Source of the DNA: an uncultured Candidatus Nitrosopumilus sp.
Lineage (GTDB): Archaea; Thermoproteota; Nitrososphaeria; Nitrososphaerales; Nitrosopumilaceae
Reading direction: 5' to 3'
DNA length: 32,037 nucleotides
Assembly (NCBI GenBank): GCA_905612295.1
Contig: CAJQRN010000046.1
Span: 1 to 32,037, forward strand
Part shown: positions 1 to 7,758 of the stretch, piece after piece
Layout of the letters: each line of letters opens with the position of its first letter
Numbering within the stretch: the first letter of the stretch is position 1
Position numbers and translations under genes: made by a program
Notes under the pieces: model-generated
The model's input: the letters and a program-made list of their open reading frames with translations, nothing else
Database searches by the model: none
What the model was told of the DNA's origin: nothing

Positions 1-2
1 AA

Positions 3-278
3 GATATCTCTGCAGATCTAAATAATTTCATTAGTCTTTCTAAAAATATGGTTATGACTAATCATTCTTCTTCACTTTATTTTCTTGTCGACTTTCAATT
101 TGAATATGATGACAAATTAAAATTTCTAGTAGTTAAAATTAATCAAGATTTCATTACTTCTCTTCAAAAACAACTTTGTTTTTTTATCTCTGATGGAACC
201 CATGAATTTAAAATCAAAATAATTCCAAATCTTGTAGAAACGTTACTAATTGACTGGTTAAATTATCCTGGAAATTAA
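3..278 (+). CDS. C-terminal part of an unrecognised protein, cut by the window edge
   Basis: The frame is open from the left edge to a TAA at 276-278, giving about 91 residues. In-frame Met codons occur at 48 and 54, but nothing marks either as the true start, so this is most likely the 3' end of a gene that begins outside the window. The residues alternate hydrophobic and charged stretches (LKFLVVKI, FKIKIIPNLVETLLIDWL) as in a folded soluble protein. No motif is recognised. It lies on the same strand as UbiX, 201 bases upstream. Chance openness in AT-rich DNA cannot be excluded over this length. Confidence 0.4.
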   Translation, partial: DISADLNNFISLSKNMVMTNHSSSLYFLVDFQFEYDDKLKFLVVKINQDFITSLQKQLCFFISDGTHEFKIKIIPNLVETLLIDWLNYPGN

Positions 279-479
279 ATTATTTTTTATGCCTGGATGT
301 TTTTATTTTATCAAAATTGTGTCTTTTTCTATAATTTTATCCGTTCCTAAAGGATTTAGTATTTATCTGATAATGTTTTTAAATTATGTAGGAGGAAATG
401 GAAGAAACATGATTAGTGAATTTACTGAAAGTATACTTTACACAGGGTCTTTGACAAATACTACTTTCCAGATTAACTC

Positions 480-1037
480 TTGAAATTAATTATTGCCATA
501 ACTGGAAGTACTGGTGTTATTTACGGAATTAGAATGTTGGAGACCTTAAAAAAATTAGACATAGAAACTCATTTGGTAATGTCTGAATGGGGTGAAAAAT
601 GCATTTCTATGGAAACTGAGTACACTCCAGAATATGTTAAATCTCTTGCAAATACTACTTCAGATTCAAAAAATATGGCTGCAAGTGTTTCTAGTGGGAC
701 TCATAGAATTAATGGAATGATTGTTGCTCCTTGTAGCATGAAAACTTTAGCTGCAATTGCAAATGGATATGATGATACTCTTGTTGCAAGATCTGCTGGA
801 GTTACAATTAAGGAAGGTAGAAAATTAATTCTGATGGTTAGAGAAACCCCTCTTTCTGCAATTCATTTAGAAAATATGTTGAAGCTATCTAGATTGGGTG
901 TTGTAATTTTACCTCCTGTCACTGAATTTTATACAAATCCCAAAACAATTGATGATATTGTAAATCACGGTGTTGGTAAATGTTTAGACCAGTTTGACAT
1001 AGATCACGATTTATACCCTCGTTGGGGTAGTTTCTAA
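480..1037 (+). CDS. ubiX: UbiX-type flavin prenyltransferase
   Basis: UbiX family enzymes attach a dimethylallyl group to FMN to make the prenylated flavin cofactor of UbiD-type decarboxylases. The 185 residues match the family length. The N terminus has the flavin-binding loop ITGSTGVIYG. The middle has APCSMKTLAAIANGY, and the second half has RETPLSAIHLENMLKL and ILPPVTEFY, all family signatures. The start is TTG at 480: an in-frame stop lies at 474-476, so no earlier start is possible, and the protein then begins MKLIIAITGS as expected. The TTG overlaps the TGA (481-483) of a short upstream frame. A SRPBCC-family gene follows after 7 bases, so the two are probably co-transcribed. No UbiD partner is in the window. 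Confidence 0.95.
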   Translation: MKLIIAITGSTGVIYGIRMLETLKKLDIETHLVMSEWGEKCISMETEYTPEYVKSLANTTSDSKNMAASVSSGTHRINGMIVAPCSMKTLAAIANGYDDTLVARSAGVTIKEGRKLILMVRETPLSAIHLENMLKLSRLGVVILPPVTEFYTNPKTIDDIVNHGVGKCLDQFDIDHDLYPRWGSF

Positions 1038-1044
1038 AACACCT

Positions 1045-1473
1045 TTGGCTAAGTTTTCTTTAGAAAAAATCATTTATGCAAAAAGAGAAGATGTTTTTAA
1101 GATTTTTTCAAATTATGAAAATTACCCAAAATTAATTCCACAATACTATTCCTCGATTCGTATTCGTTCAGTCAGAGATAACATTGCTGTGGTTGAAGAA
1201 CATCTGATATTAGGTGACTTGGAATTATTACTTATGGCAAAACATGTTGCTAAACCCTCTGTACTGCATGAAGTGTATGTCATTGGAGGTAAATCTAGAG
1301 GCAGTTACATTAGACAGGAATTTATTGAAATTCCAGAAGGCACTAAAATTTTAGTTAATGCAAATTTGAAATTAACTGGAAATATGAGGATTCCAAAATT
1401 ATTGGACAGATCAAAATTAAGTAAAAATTATTCTAATCTTATGGATGATTTTGCCAAGATATGTGAAAACTAA
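1045..1473 (+). CDS. SRPBCC (START/polyketide-cyclase-like) superfamily protein
   Basis: This 142-residue protein has the pattern of the small SRPBCC or Coq10-like fold. It opens with IIYAKREDVFKIFSNYENYPKLIPQY, i.e. a first strand followed by a helix in the classic 'vfeli.d.e.yP.f.P' arrangement. Later come strands around LEEHLILGDLELLLMAKH-type segments and a C-terminal helix. Such proteins bind hydrophobic ligands or act as cyclases or lipid carriers; the ligand here cannot be told. The start is TTG at 1045, 7 bases after the ubiX stop, and the shared strand suggests one operon. The 3' end overlaps the convergent tatA gene by 4 bases. Confidence 0.75.
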   Translation: MAKFSLEKIIYAKREDVFKIFSNYENYPKLIPQYYSSIRIRSVRDNIAVVEEHLILGDLELLLMAKHVAKPSVLHEVYVIGGKSRGSYIRQEFIEIPEGTKILVNANLKLTGNMRIPKLLDRSKLSKNYSNLMDDFAKICEN

Positions 1474-1676
1474 TCTGATTTTACTTCTTTATCTTTAGAA
1501 ATACTGTCTATTTCACCTTTGAAATCTTTTAGTTCTTTATCCCCTTGAATTTTCCCTTTTTCAAATTCTCCTTTAGCTTTACCAAATGTTTTGGCAAGTT
1601 CAGGAATTTTTTTTGCACCAAAAATTAGTACACCAATAACTACAACCAAAACAATAATTTCAGTACTTCCAAGCAT
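1470..1676 (-). CDS. tatA: TatA/E-type twin-arginine translocase subunit
   Basis: TatA oligomerises to form the conduit of the twin-arginine pathway, which exports folded proteins across the cytoplasmic membrane. The 68 residues have the full TatA layout: an N-terminal membrane helix (EIIVLVVVIGVLIFGAKKIP), the hinge FGAKKIPELAKTFGKA, then an amphipathic helix and a charged acidic/lysine tail. The start ATG (1674-1676) places the membrane helix right at the N terminus, as in the family. tatC lies 27 bases upstream on the same strand, so tatC-tatA is probably an operon. The gene ends by overlapping the convergent SRPBCC gene. Confidence 0.93.
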   Translation of the reverse strand: MLGSTEIIVLVVVIGVLIFGAKKIPELAKTFGKAKGEFEKGKIQGDKELKDFKGEIDSISKDKEVKSD

Positions 1677-1703
1677 TGTACACCTACTTTCCTGATTTCA
1701 GAT

Positions 1704-2537
1704 TTAAGTGTTCAACTTTTTACGTTGTTTACGCTCGATGAATAATATGCCTACCACGTACAATCCTATCATTGGACCTGCAACCAACATCATTGTAACA
1801 CCTGTTCCGTCTGGAGTGATAACTGCACCAAAAATTATTATTATTACTATTGCATATCTGATATTTTTTCTCCAAAAATCGTTGCCTACCATTTCGGACA
1901 TTGATATGGCATACATTACTAGTGGAAGCTGAAACGAGAAACCAAATGCCAATAAAAATTGTAATACAAAAGTTACAAATTCCATTACATTTAGAAATGT
2001 GACTAATCCTGCAGACTCTCCATACTTGTACAAAAATTCTAAAATAAATGGAATTACAAAATTGTATGAAAATATACAACCTGCAATAAATAATCCTAAA
2101 GCTGGTAATGAAATATTCCTACTAACATTAATTTCATTTTCTTTTAATGCTGGTTTGATAAACCCTACAAGTTCTCTGATAATAACTGGCATTCCTACTA
2201 CCATTCCTACAAGAGCTGAGACATACATTTGAGCAAAAAAAGCTTGTCCTGGAGCTGTTTGAATTAATTGGACTCCTTCTGGTACTAGGTTTTCTTTCAT
2301 GTGGTTTGTAATTTGAGCTGCGATATTGTTTTGTGGTTCTAATGTTGGATAGTATAATGTGATTCCTGCTATTTCTACTGGCACTGCATGACAAGTTAGA
2401 AGAACCATTGTAATTACTCCAATAACTAAAACGATTCGAAGTAATCTTTTTCTTAACTCTTCAAGGTGTTTATTGATGCTTTCTAAATCAGCAGACATTC
2501 GATTAAGATGTATTTGTAAATCTTGTGAGCGAGTCAT
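1704..2537 (-). CDS. tatC: TatC twin-arginine translocase receptor subunit
   Basis: TatC is the multi-spanning membrane receptor that binds twin-arginine signal peptides. The 277 residues contain the conserved cytoplasmic N-terminal motif HLEELRKRLL followed by a first membrane helix. The central family signature GMPVIIRELVGFIKPALKENE corresponds to the loop before the third helix, and more hydrophobic helices follow, ending in a basic tail (ERKQRKKLN). The length agrees with archaeal TatC. The start MTRSQDL at 2537 is one option; Met14 (MSADLES) would also leave the HLEELRKRLL motif intact. It sits just upstream of tatA and downstream of a gene for an exported sugar dehydrogenase on the same strand (68 bases). 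Confidence 0.93.
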   Translation of the reverse strand: MTRSQDLQIHLNRMSADLESINKHLEELRKRLLRIVLVIGVITMVLLTCHAVPVEIAGITLYYPTLEPQNNIAAQITNHMKENLVPEGVQLIQTAPGQAFFAQMYVSALVGMVVGMPVIIRELVGFIKPALKENEINVSRNISLPALGLFIAGCIFSYNFVIPFILEFLYKYGESAGLVTFLNVMEFVTFVLQFLLAFGFSFQLPLVMYAISMSEMVGNDFWRKNIRYAIVIIIIFGAVITPDGTGVTMMLVAGPMIGLYVVGILFIERKQRKKLNT

Positions 2538-2605
2538 AACAATCGTTCTGCCATACTGTAAAATTTAAACTAAATTAAATCTAAAAATTTTTTTTGTAGA
2601 TTAAA

Positions 2606-3781
2606 TCAATTTTTACGTTTAATGATAATTACAACTGCGGCAATCCCCACAATTACAACTCCAATTAAGACATACAATATTGGGAAATCATCACTAGACA
2701 CGTTTGATGTGAATTTTGTAGCATCCTCAAGTTCCACCTCAGATATACGAATGATCTTATCATCATTTCCATTTGCAGTAAGAAGATACAGAACACCATC
2801 TGGGCCTATTTGTGCAGTTCTAATTCTTCCAAACTCACCTTCAAACATTTTTTCTTCACTGGTTAAAGAACCATCTTGAGCAATATCAAGAACCATAAGG
2901 TGTTGACCTCTAAGTGCTCCAACCAAAAATTTTCCGTTCAAACTAGGAATTTTTTCTGAATCATAAAACACCATTCCGCTTGGAGCCCACGTTGTCTGAC
3001 CACTGTGTAGAATTGGATTTACAAAAGTGTCATCAAATGAATCGCCCACTACTTTTGGCCACCCATAATTTTTACCCTTTAAAATTACATTAATTTCATC
3101 ATGTCCACTACCCATTTCTCCGGATGGTCCATGTTCAGATGATACAAACATGCCATCTTGGGACCATGCAATTCCTTGAGGATTACGATGACCATAAGAA
3201 AACACAGAACTTGAGTCAAAAGGGTTGTCATCAGGAATCGTACCGTCAGGATTAATTCTAAGGATTTTTCCTGCTAGTGAAGAAAGATCTTGGGACCGTT
3301 CAGGATTTATTGCGTCTCCTGTTGTAATGTACAATTTTCCATCAGGCCCAAACTTAATTCGTCCACCATCATGCCACGGGGCACCTGGAATGTCATCTAT
3401 GATAATCTGCTTCTCTGTTAGCGTGTTATCATCAACTATGAAACTAAAAACCTTATTTTGAAAAAATTCAAGTTCTAAATTTGTCTGATAGACGTAAATT
3501 TTCTTATTTTTTTCAAATTCAGGATGTAATGCAAGACCTAACGTTCCACCCTCAATTGATCCACTTTTTGGGAATGTTTGTATTACTTTCACCTCGCCAG
3601 ATTCTCCAATTTTCCATATTCGTCCATCTCTTTCTGTGAAGTAAATTTCGCCATCAGGTCCAAAAACAATTTCCCACGGATTGTTTAAACCGTCAACTAG
3701 AACATCCACATTCAAGTCTCCAAATGCCGGAATTATAATTGGAAATAAAGCAACAAAGAAAATGATTAACAATAATCTCAT
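2606..3781 (-). CDS. Exported membrane-anchored GSDH-family (PQQ-type) sugar dehydrogenase
   Basis: This 391-residue protein is a six-bladed beta-propeller of the glucose/sorbosone dehydrogenase family, whose studied members oxidise aldose sugars with PQQ. Blade-like repeats are visible (GLNNPWEIVFGPDGEIYFTE, GGRIKFGPDGKLYITTGDA, GHRNPQGIAW, SSEHGPSGEMGSGHDE, GKNYGWPKV, QIGPDGVLYLLTANG). The His in PWHDGGRI matches the family's catalytic position. An N-terminal signal peptide (LLLIIFFVALFPIIIPAFG) exports it, and a C-terminal helix near residues 366-387 followed by KRKN anchors it outside the cell. No twin-arginine motif is seen, so the export route is probably Sec despite the neighbouring tat genes. 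Many archaeal homologues have untested substrates, and cofactor use is inferred. Confidence 0.85.
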   Translation of the reverse strand: MRLLLIIFFVALFPIIIPAFGDLNVDVLVDGLNNPWEIVFGPDGEIYFTERDGRIWKIGESGEVKVIQTFPKSGSIEGGTLGLALHPEFEKNKKIYVYQTNLELEFFQNKVFSFIVDDNTLTEKQIIIDDIPGAPWHDGGRIKFGPDGKLYITTGDAINPERSQDLSSLAGKILRINPDGTIPDDNPFDSSSVFSYGHRNPQGIAWSQDGMFVSSEHGPSGEMGSGHDEINVILKGKNYGWPKVVGDSFDDTFVNPILHSGQTTWAPSGMVFYDSEKIPSLNGKFLVGALRGQHLMVLDIAQDGSLTSEEKMFEGEFGRIRTAQIGPDGVLYLLTANGNDDKIIRISEVELEDATKFTSNVSSDDFPILYVLIGVVIVGIAAVVIIIKRKN

Positions 3782-3933
3782 AATTCAAAGATACTTTTTT
3801 TGCTTAAAATCCTATGCAATGAATTTTGATGTGTCTTCCCACAACATCATGTGGGATAACTAGCCTAAACTTTTTAATTTTTTGTCAACAAGAAAAACCA
3901 TGTCTGTTTCAAAAGTAAAATTTTAGATAGAAA

Positions 3934-4086
3934 TCATATGTCCTCAGACATGTCTTGTTGAAGAGATTTTTTTTCATTGGATTCTTTTTCTAATTTTCTA
4001 CGTTTAATCCATAAAGAAATACCACCTGCAATCATGGCAGTGAATAAAATTATGCCAGCCATTTGGAGTTCTATGGAATACAACAT
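3934..4086 (-). CDS. Small single-span membrane protein (50 aa), unrecognised
   Basis: This short frame reads MLYSIELQMAGIILFTAMIAGG..., then LWIKRRKLEKESNEKK and an acidic end SEDI. It has one hydrophobic segment (about residues 9-27) followed by a strongly basic, then mixed-charge tail, so it is probably a membrane peptide with a cytoplasmic C terminus. It starts with ATG at 4084-4086 and ends with TGA at 3934-3936. It lies between the sugar dehydrogenase (same strand) and divergent purP. No family is recognised. The clean helix-plus-tail composition argues for coding, but the length makes this tentative. Confidence 0.5.
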   Translation of the reverse strand: MLYSIELQMAGIILFTAMIAGGISLWIKRRKLEKESNEKKSLQQDMSEDI

Positions 4087-4164
4087 GCTAAAACTTGGAA
4101 TGTAATGAAAAAAAAGTCTTGTGGTTTATTTCGATTCATCAAATCAAGATTTTACATATATTAG

Positions 4165-5277
4165 ATGCCAGTATTTAGGCATAATATGATCAAAAGTTCT
4201 GAAATCAAGAAGATTGTTAATGATTATTCAGATGTAAGAATAGGCGTGCTAGGAAGCCATTCAGCTTTAGAGGTCATGGACGGGGCAAAAGATGAAAATT
4301 TTCAAACAACTGTTTTTTGTCAAAAAGGACGGGAAGGCCCATATCAAAGATTTGGAAGAATTGCGGATGAAATAGTAATTTTAAATAAATTCAAAGATAT
4401 GGCGTCAGCTAAAAATCAAAAAATGCTAAGGGATACAAATACAATCGTAGTCCCGCACAGATCCCTTACAGTCTATCTAGGGTACAAAACAATCGAGGAT
4501 TCATTTAAAGTTCCAATTTTTGGAAACAGAAAATTATTTCAGGCTGAAGAGAGAACGGCAAAGAAGGGTCAGTATTACTTATTAGAAAAAGCTAAAATCA
4601 AATATCCAAAATTATTCAAGGATCCAAAAGGAATTAACAAACCATGCATTGTAAAAGTTCAAGAAAAAAAAAGGCCGTTGGAAAGAGCATTTTTTACAGT
4701 TTCATCATATAAGGATTATAAAGAAAAATCAGAAGCAAAAATAAAACAAGGATTGATTGCTAGAAAAGATTTAGAAAAAGCAAGCATAGAAGAATTGGCA
4801 ATTGGAACATACATGAATTTTAATTTCTTTCACACACCAATATCAAAACAAGTGGACTTTATTGGAATTGAAAGAAGGCTTCAAACAAACATTCACGATT
4901 ATAATGCATTACCGGCAAAGGAACAATTGGAAATGGATATTGATTTACAAAATATCGAAGTTGGACACACTCCTGCAAGCATTAGAGAGTCATTACTTGA
5001 AAAAGTAATCAAAATGGGAGATAAATTTGTGGCCGCAGTCAAAAAAGAATATGCACCAGGCATAATTGGACCATTTTCACTTCAAAGTGTGATTACAAAA
5101 GATTTGGAATTAATTGTGTATGACGTATCATTAAGAGTTCCAGGAAATCCAATAGTTGCAACAACTAGCCCATATACAAAATATCAATACGGTCAGACAT
5201 TTGGGGTTGGAAGAAGAATTGCAATGGAAATTAAACGAGCTCAAGAAGAAGACAGACTAGATGAAATAGTTACATAG
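4165..5277 (+). CDS. purP: PurP: formate-dependent FAICAR synthetase of purine biosynthesis
   Basis: PurP converts AICAR, formate and ATP into FAICAR, the penultimate step of archaeal IMP synthesis, replacing the folate-dependent bacterial step. The protein is an ATP-grasp enzyme of about 360-370 residues. Family stretches seen are IGVLGSHSALEVMDGAK near the N terminus, FCQKGREGPYQRFGRIADE, VVPHRSLTVYLGY, PIFGNRKLFQAEE, YMNFNFFHTPI, GIERRLQTNIHD, GIIGPFSLQSV, and a C-terminal VYDVSLRVPGNP plus PYTKYQYGQ. The first ATG (4165) gives 370 residues; the ATG at 4186 (MIKSSEIKK) is the likelier start because the family begins close to that segment. A TATA-like stretch (TTTTACATATATTAG, 4150-4164) precedes 4165. 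Confidence 0.95.
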   Translation: MPVFRHNMIKSSEIKKIVNDYSDVRIGVLGSHSALEVMDGAKDENFQTTVFCQKGREGPYQRFGRIADEIVILNKFKDMASAKNQKMLRDTNTIVVPHRSLTVYLGYKTIEDSFKVPIFGNRKLFQAEERTAKKGQYYLLEKAKIKYPKLFKDPKGINKPCIVKVQEKKRPLERAFFTVSSYKDYKEKSEAKIKQGLIARKDLEKASIEELAIGTYMNFNFFHTPISKQVDFIGIERRLQTNIHDYNALPAKEQLEMDIDLQNIEVGHTPASIRESLLEKVIKMGDKFVAAVKKEYAPGIIGPFSLQSVITKDLELIVYDVSLRVPGNPIVATTSPYTKYQYGQTFGVGRRIAMEIKRAQEEDRLDEIVT

Positions 5278-5294
5278 ATTTTTAAAAAATAGAC

Positions 5295-5624
5295 ATGAAA
5301 AAAATAATTCTTTTTCCCCTAATTTTGTTTTTAATAGGAATTCTCTTCCTTACAGGTATTGTACTGATCAACATGTTAACGGACGTAGTAGCTTCAACCA
5401 GTACAGAGGCTAAACAAGAAAAGCAAAGAATTGAGACAGAGACAAAATCTTGTGATAATTTTGAATGTCTACGAGAATTGGTAATAGATACAAAACAATT
5501 TTGTTCAGACTATCCATATTATGATGTGAATTTTTGTACGACATTTAACAATGAACTTAAGGAAATGAGAAAAAATCTCGAGGAAATGGAACAAAATCTG
5601 TATGATTCCACACCCATGCCCTGA
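5295..5624 (+). CDS. Small N-terminally anchored extracytoplasmic protein, unrecognised
   Basis: The 109 residues start with MKKIILFPLILFLIGILFL, continuing hydrophobic to about residue 28, which reads as an uncleaved signal anchor or signal peptide. The remainder is hydrophilic and charged, with four Cys (SCDNFEC, FCSDYP, NFCTTF) that could form two disulfides outside the cell, and a helical C terminus (NELKEMRKNLEEMEQNLYD). It follows purP by 17 bases on the same strand and may share its transcript. It is the last core-like gene before the accessory junction. No family is recognised. Confidence 0.65.
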   Translation: MKKIILFPLILFLIGILFLTGIVLINMLTDVVASTSTEAKQEKQRIETETKSCDNFECLRELVIDTKQFCSDYPYYDVNFCTTFNNELKEMRKNLEEMEQNLYDSTPMP

Positions 5625-5662
5625 ATCAACTAGATGAACAAAATATAATTTAACAAGAAGAA

Positions 5663-5760
5663 AGAGGCGTAAGCCCTCTAAACTGCAGAACATTAAGAGA
5701 TTTCCTCTTGTGGTCAAGCGTTAAACGCTTGGTTGCCTTTTTGGTTCTGCGGGGCTACGC
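5663..5760 (+). ncRNA. Candidate structured RNA with mutually exclusive helices
   Basis: This is a GC-rich island in AT-rich DNA with nested pairings. A 5' hairpin AGAGGC(5663-5668)/GCCCTCT(5673-5679) is closed by a GTAA tetraloop. A 7-bp stem GCAGAAC(5685-5691)/GTTCTGC(5744-5750) encloses two hairpins: AAGAG/CTCTT (5695-5709) and CAAGCG/CGCTTG (5715-5731). An alternative helix pairs 5667-5676 with 5752-5760 (nine pairs, one bulged A) and cannot coexist with the 5' hairpin. A TATA-like box (TATAATTTA, 5644-5652) lies about 20 bases upstream. No tRNA, 5S or SRP pattern fits. Strand is assigned from the TATA box and is uncertain. The family is unknown to me. Confidence 0.55.
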
Positions 5761-5940
5761 GGGTTATTCGTCAGATAGTTTAACTAACGACATTATTTAT
5801 TATAAAACATACAACTATTTAACATTATTAGATAATTATTTCAATAAATTCTTAGTTTTTATCTAATTATTATATGATTATAAAAATTAAATTGAAAAAA
5901 GATGGAAAAACATATTTCCAATACAAAAAAAGTATAGAAC

Positions 5941-6040
5941 GTTAATTGGTTAGATTGGGAATATACTGAATACCATTCGTTCTAATTTTGAATGATTAAA
6001 GCGGTTTGACATTCAAAATGGAATGCTGATACCAATTAAC
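5941..6040. repeat. 100-bp nested inverted repeat
   Basis: Perfect 10-bp terminal arms GTTAATTGGT (5941-5950) and ACCAATTAAC (6031-6040) enclose a 5-bp pair CATTC (5974-5978)/GAATG (6021-6025) and a 9-bp pair TTTTGAATG (5986-5994)/CATTCAAAA (6010-6018). The three are properly nested, so the segment could form one long interrupted hairpin or a cruciform. No flanking target-site duplication is seen. It lies 40 bases before a zinc-ribbon mini-gene and about 390 bases before the integrase gene. The rest of 5761-6080 shows only AT-rich sequence. Confidence 0.6.
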
Positions 6041-6080
6041 ACTACAAAGTTTATTCTAGACAATAAATAATTAAAAAAAT

Positions 6081-6341
6081 ATGAGTAAAATGATATTCAT
6101 TAAAGAAATTATTAGCATAGCAAAAGAACCAAGACTCTGTCCAACATGTCAAAAAGAGGACAAGCTGGAAAAAGATTTGATCAGAGAAGAAAGATCATGT
6201 GGAAGAACAATTCTTTGTACAAGATGTGAAGCACTGATTGTAATAACAGCTAATAATTTAGTTAAAGTCGAGTTGTCATCAATTAAAGGAGATACAATTA
6301 TGCTCAAAGAACCGCATTTAATTCGTAAAGTAACGTACTAA
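6081..6341 (+). CDS. Small zinc-ribbon protein, unrecognised
   Basis: The 86-residue frame contains LCPTCQKEDKL at residues 19-29 and ILCTRCEALIVI at about 52-63, two CxxC knuckles about 30 residues apart as in a zinc ribbon. The C-terminal half alternates hydrophobic residues (ANNLVKVELSSIKGDTIML) like a small beta sheet. It could bind nucleic acid or be a structural ribbon; no family is assigned. It starts with ATG at 6081 and lies 86 bases upstream of the integrase on the same strand, so it may belong to the same accessory module. Confidence 0.6.
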   Translation: MSKMIFIKEIISIAKEPRLCPTCQKEDKLEKDLIREERSCGRTILCTRCEALIVITANNLVKVELSSIKGDTIMLKEPHLIRKVTY

Positions 6342-6427
6342 GTTAACATAAGAAATTAGTCACTAAAACAGTAGATGAGGAAAAAAGACATTTCGTATAA
6401 ATCGTACTTGCGACTTTATGAACAAGT

Positions 6428-7615
6428 ATGGGACTTACTATGACGGATTTTAGTTTAGACTTGTTGGTTGAGACATTACCATCTAAAGTCACTCAAAAAA
6501 ATTACAAATACATTTTAAATAAATTCTTAGAGTTTGGCAAGTTTTCAAGCTATGATAACATTATAGAAACTGATGTTAAGAAGCTGGATAAAATAATCAA
6601 GGCTTACATCATTAGTTTGAAAAGTACAATGAATCCAAACTCAGTTCCAAGTTACGGTGATGCAATCAAGTCATTTCTGGAAGCAAACGATGTTGATCTT
6701 AATTGGAGAAGAATCAAGAAACTGTATCCAAGACCTGCAAAAAAGACAGGCCAGTCAGCATACTCCACTGAAGACATACAACTCATGCTAAAGCATACTG
6801 CCAAGATTAGAAACAAGGTTTTCATTCACTTTCTTGCAAGTACGGCAGTTAGAGTTAGTGCATTAGATGAACTGAGGATGAAAGACCTCAGGGACATGCC
6901 TCATGGCTGCAAGATGGTTACAGTCTATGCAGATGATATTGAAGAATACAGGACGTTTCTAACACCTGAGGCAAGTTATGCTTTAGGCTTGTATCACAAA
7001 GAGAGACAAGAAAAAGGTGAAATTCTAGATGAAGATAGCCTCGTATTTGTAAAGCTGAACGGAAAACCTGTCGACAAGTCATCCACTGGAATGATTATTC
7101 ATAGAGCATTGGTTAGAGCAGGGTTGAAAGTTACAAACCACGATAAGGATAAGGGATTTAGGCATAAAGTTCAACTAAATCACGGTTTTAGAAAGCGATT
7201 CAATACAATTCTCAAGTTAAACAATGAAGTCAATGACAATGCCATTGAGAAAATGATGGGACATTCAAAAGGACTGGATTCAACGTACCTGCAAATTACA
7301 GATGAGAAACTGTTTGATGAATTTTGGAAAGGTGTTGATGAGTTGACCGTATCAAGTGAGTCCAGAGACAAGCTAAAGATTAGAGAGTTGGAAAAAGAAA
7401 ATGCAAAAGTTAGTGAAGAAAGGATACAGGAATTACAGGATCAAATTAATGAAATTCAAGGCCATGTCAAAGAAAGGGATAAGACTATGGATTACAAAAG
7501 AACTATGAAAATATTAGAAAGTACAGGACAGATAGAAGACATTCCAGCACACCAACAAATTGAAATGCTCACACCAAAACAAAAAGATTTGTTGTTAGAA
7601 AAAATATTCAGATAG
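6428..7615 (+). CDS. Tyrosine recombinase / integrase
   Basis: This 395-residue protein is a site-specific recombinase of the phage-integrase superfamily. Residues 1-100 form a SAM-like core-binding domain. The catalytic domain (about 110-300) shows Arg142 in STAVRVSALDEL, His252-x-x-Arg255 in NHGFRKRF, His279 in MMGHSKG and nucleophile Tyr287 in STYLQ, i.e. the R..HxxR..H..Y set. Residues about 310-355 are a charged coiled coil and the last 40 are helical, an extension beyond minimal Xer proteins. A TATA-like GTATAAATC lies near 6395-6403. Met5 (MTDFSL) is an alternative start. It points to an integrated element or a chromosomal recombinase; no clear attachment-site pair was found in the window. 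Confidence 0.9.
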   Translation: MGLTMTDFSLDLLVETLPSKVTQKNYKYILNKFLEFGKFSSYDNIIETDVKKLDKIIKAYIISLKSTMNPNSVPSYGDAIKSFLEANDVDLNWRRIKKLYPRPAKKTGQSAYSTEDIQLMLKHTAKIRNKVFIHFLASTAVRVSALDELRMKDLRDMPHGCKMVTVYADDIEEYRTFLTPEASYALGLYHKERQEKGEILDEDSLVFVKLNGKPVDKSSTGMIIHRALVRAGLKVTNHDKDKGFRHKVQLNHGFRKRFNTILKLNNEVNDNAIEKMMGHSKGLDSTYLQITDEKLFDEFWKGVDELTVSSESRDKLKIRELEKENAKVSEERIQELQDQINEIQGHVKERDKTMDYKRTMKILESTGQIEDIPAHQQIEMLTPKQKDLLLEKIFR

Positions 7616-7626
7616 TTTTTTTATTT

Positions 7627-7758
7627 CTAATTTGTGAGGGTGAAAGCATCATCAGTTTCACCTTTATCATAAATTTTTGCACAACGCTCATGATACACAT
7701 GATCATTTCTAATGTGAAGTTCTGCTTCAATTTCTGTATTACATAAAGTACAATTCAT
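7627..7758 (-). CDS. 43-aa zinc-finger-like mini-protein
   Basis: The frame starts MNCTLCNTEIEAELHI and continues NDHVYHERCAKIYDK, ending FTLTN. A CxxC pair at residues 3-6 and a His/Cys pair (HxxxHxxC, roughly residues 22-27) match a treble-clef or half-LIM style zinc site. It starts with ATG at 7756-7758 and stops with TAG at 7627-7629. It is convergent with the integrase gene, whose stop is only 11 bases away. The regular zinc-site spacing is the main argument for coding. Confidence 0.6.
   Translation of the reverse strand: MNCTLCNTEIEAELHIRNDHVYHERCAKIYDKGETDDAFTLTN

Noticed and set aside
289-483. A 64-codon frame upstream of ubiX with AGGAGG before an internal ATG (409) and a stop overlapping the ubiX TTG
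   Set aside because: It could be a short leader peptide coupled to ubiX, but the composition looks random and the ribosome site fits no ATG at normal spacing; not supported enough to list as a gene.
5640-5790. The folded RNA as a tRNA (CTGCAGA resembles a Cys anticodon loop)
   Set aside because: No flanking anticodon stem, no acceptor stem of seven pairs and no T-loop consensus can be drawn.
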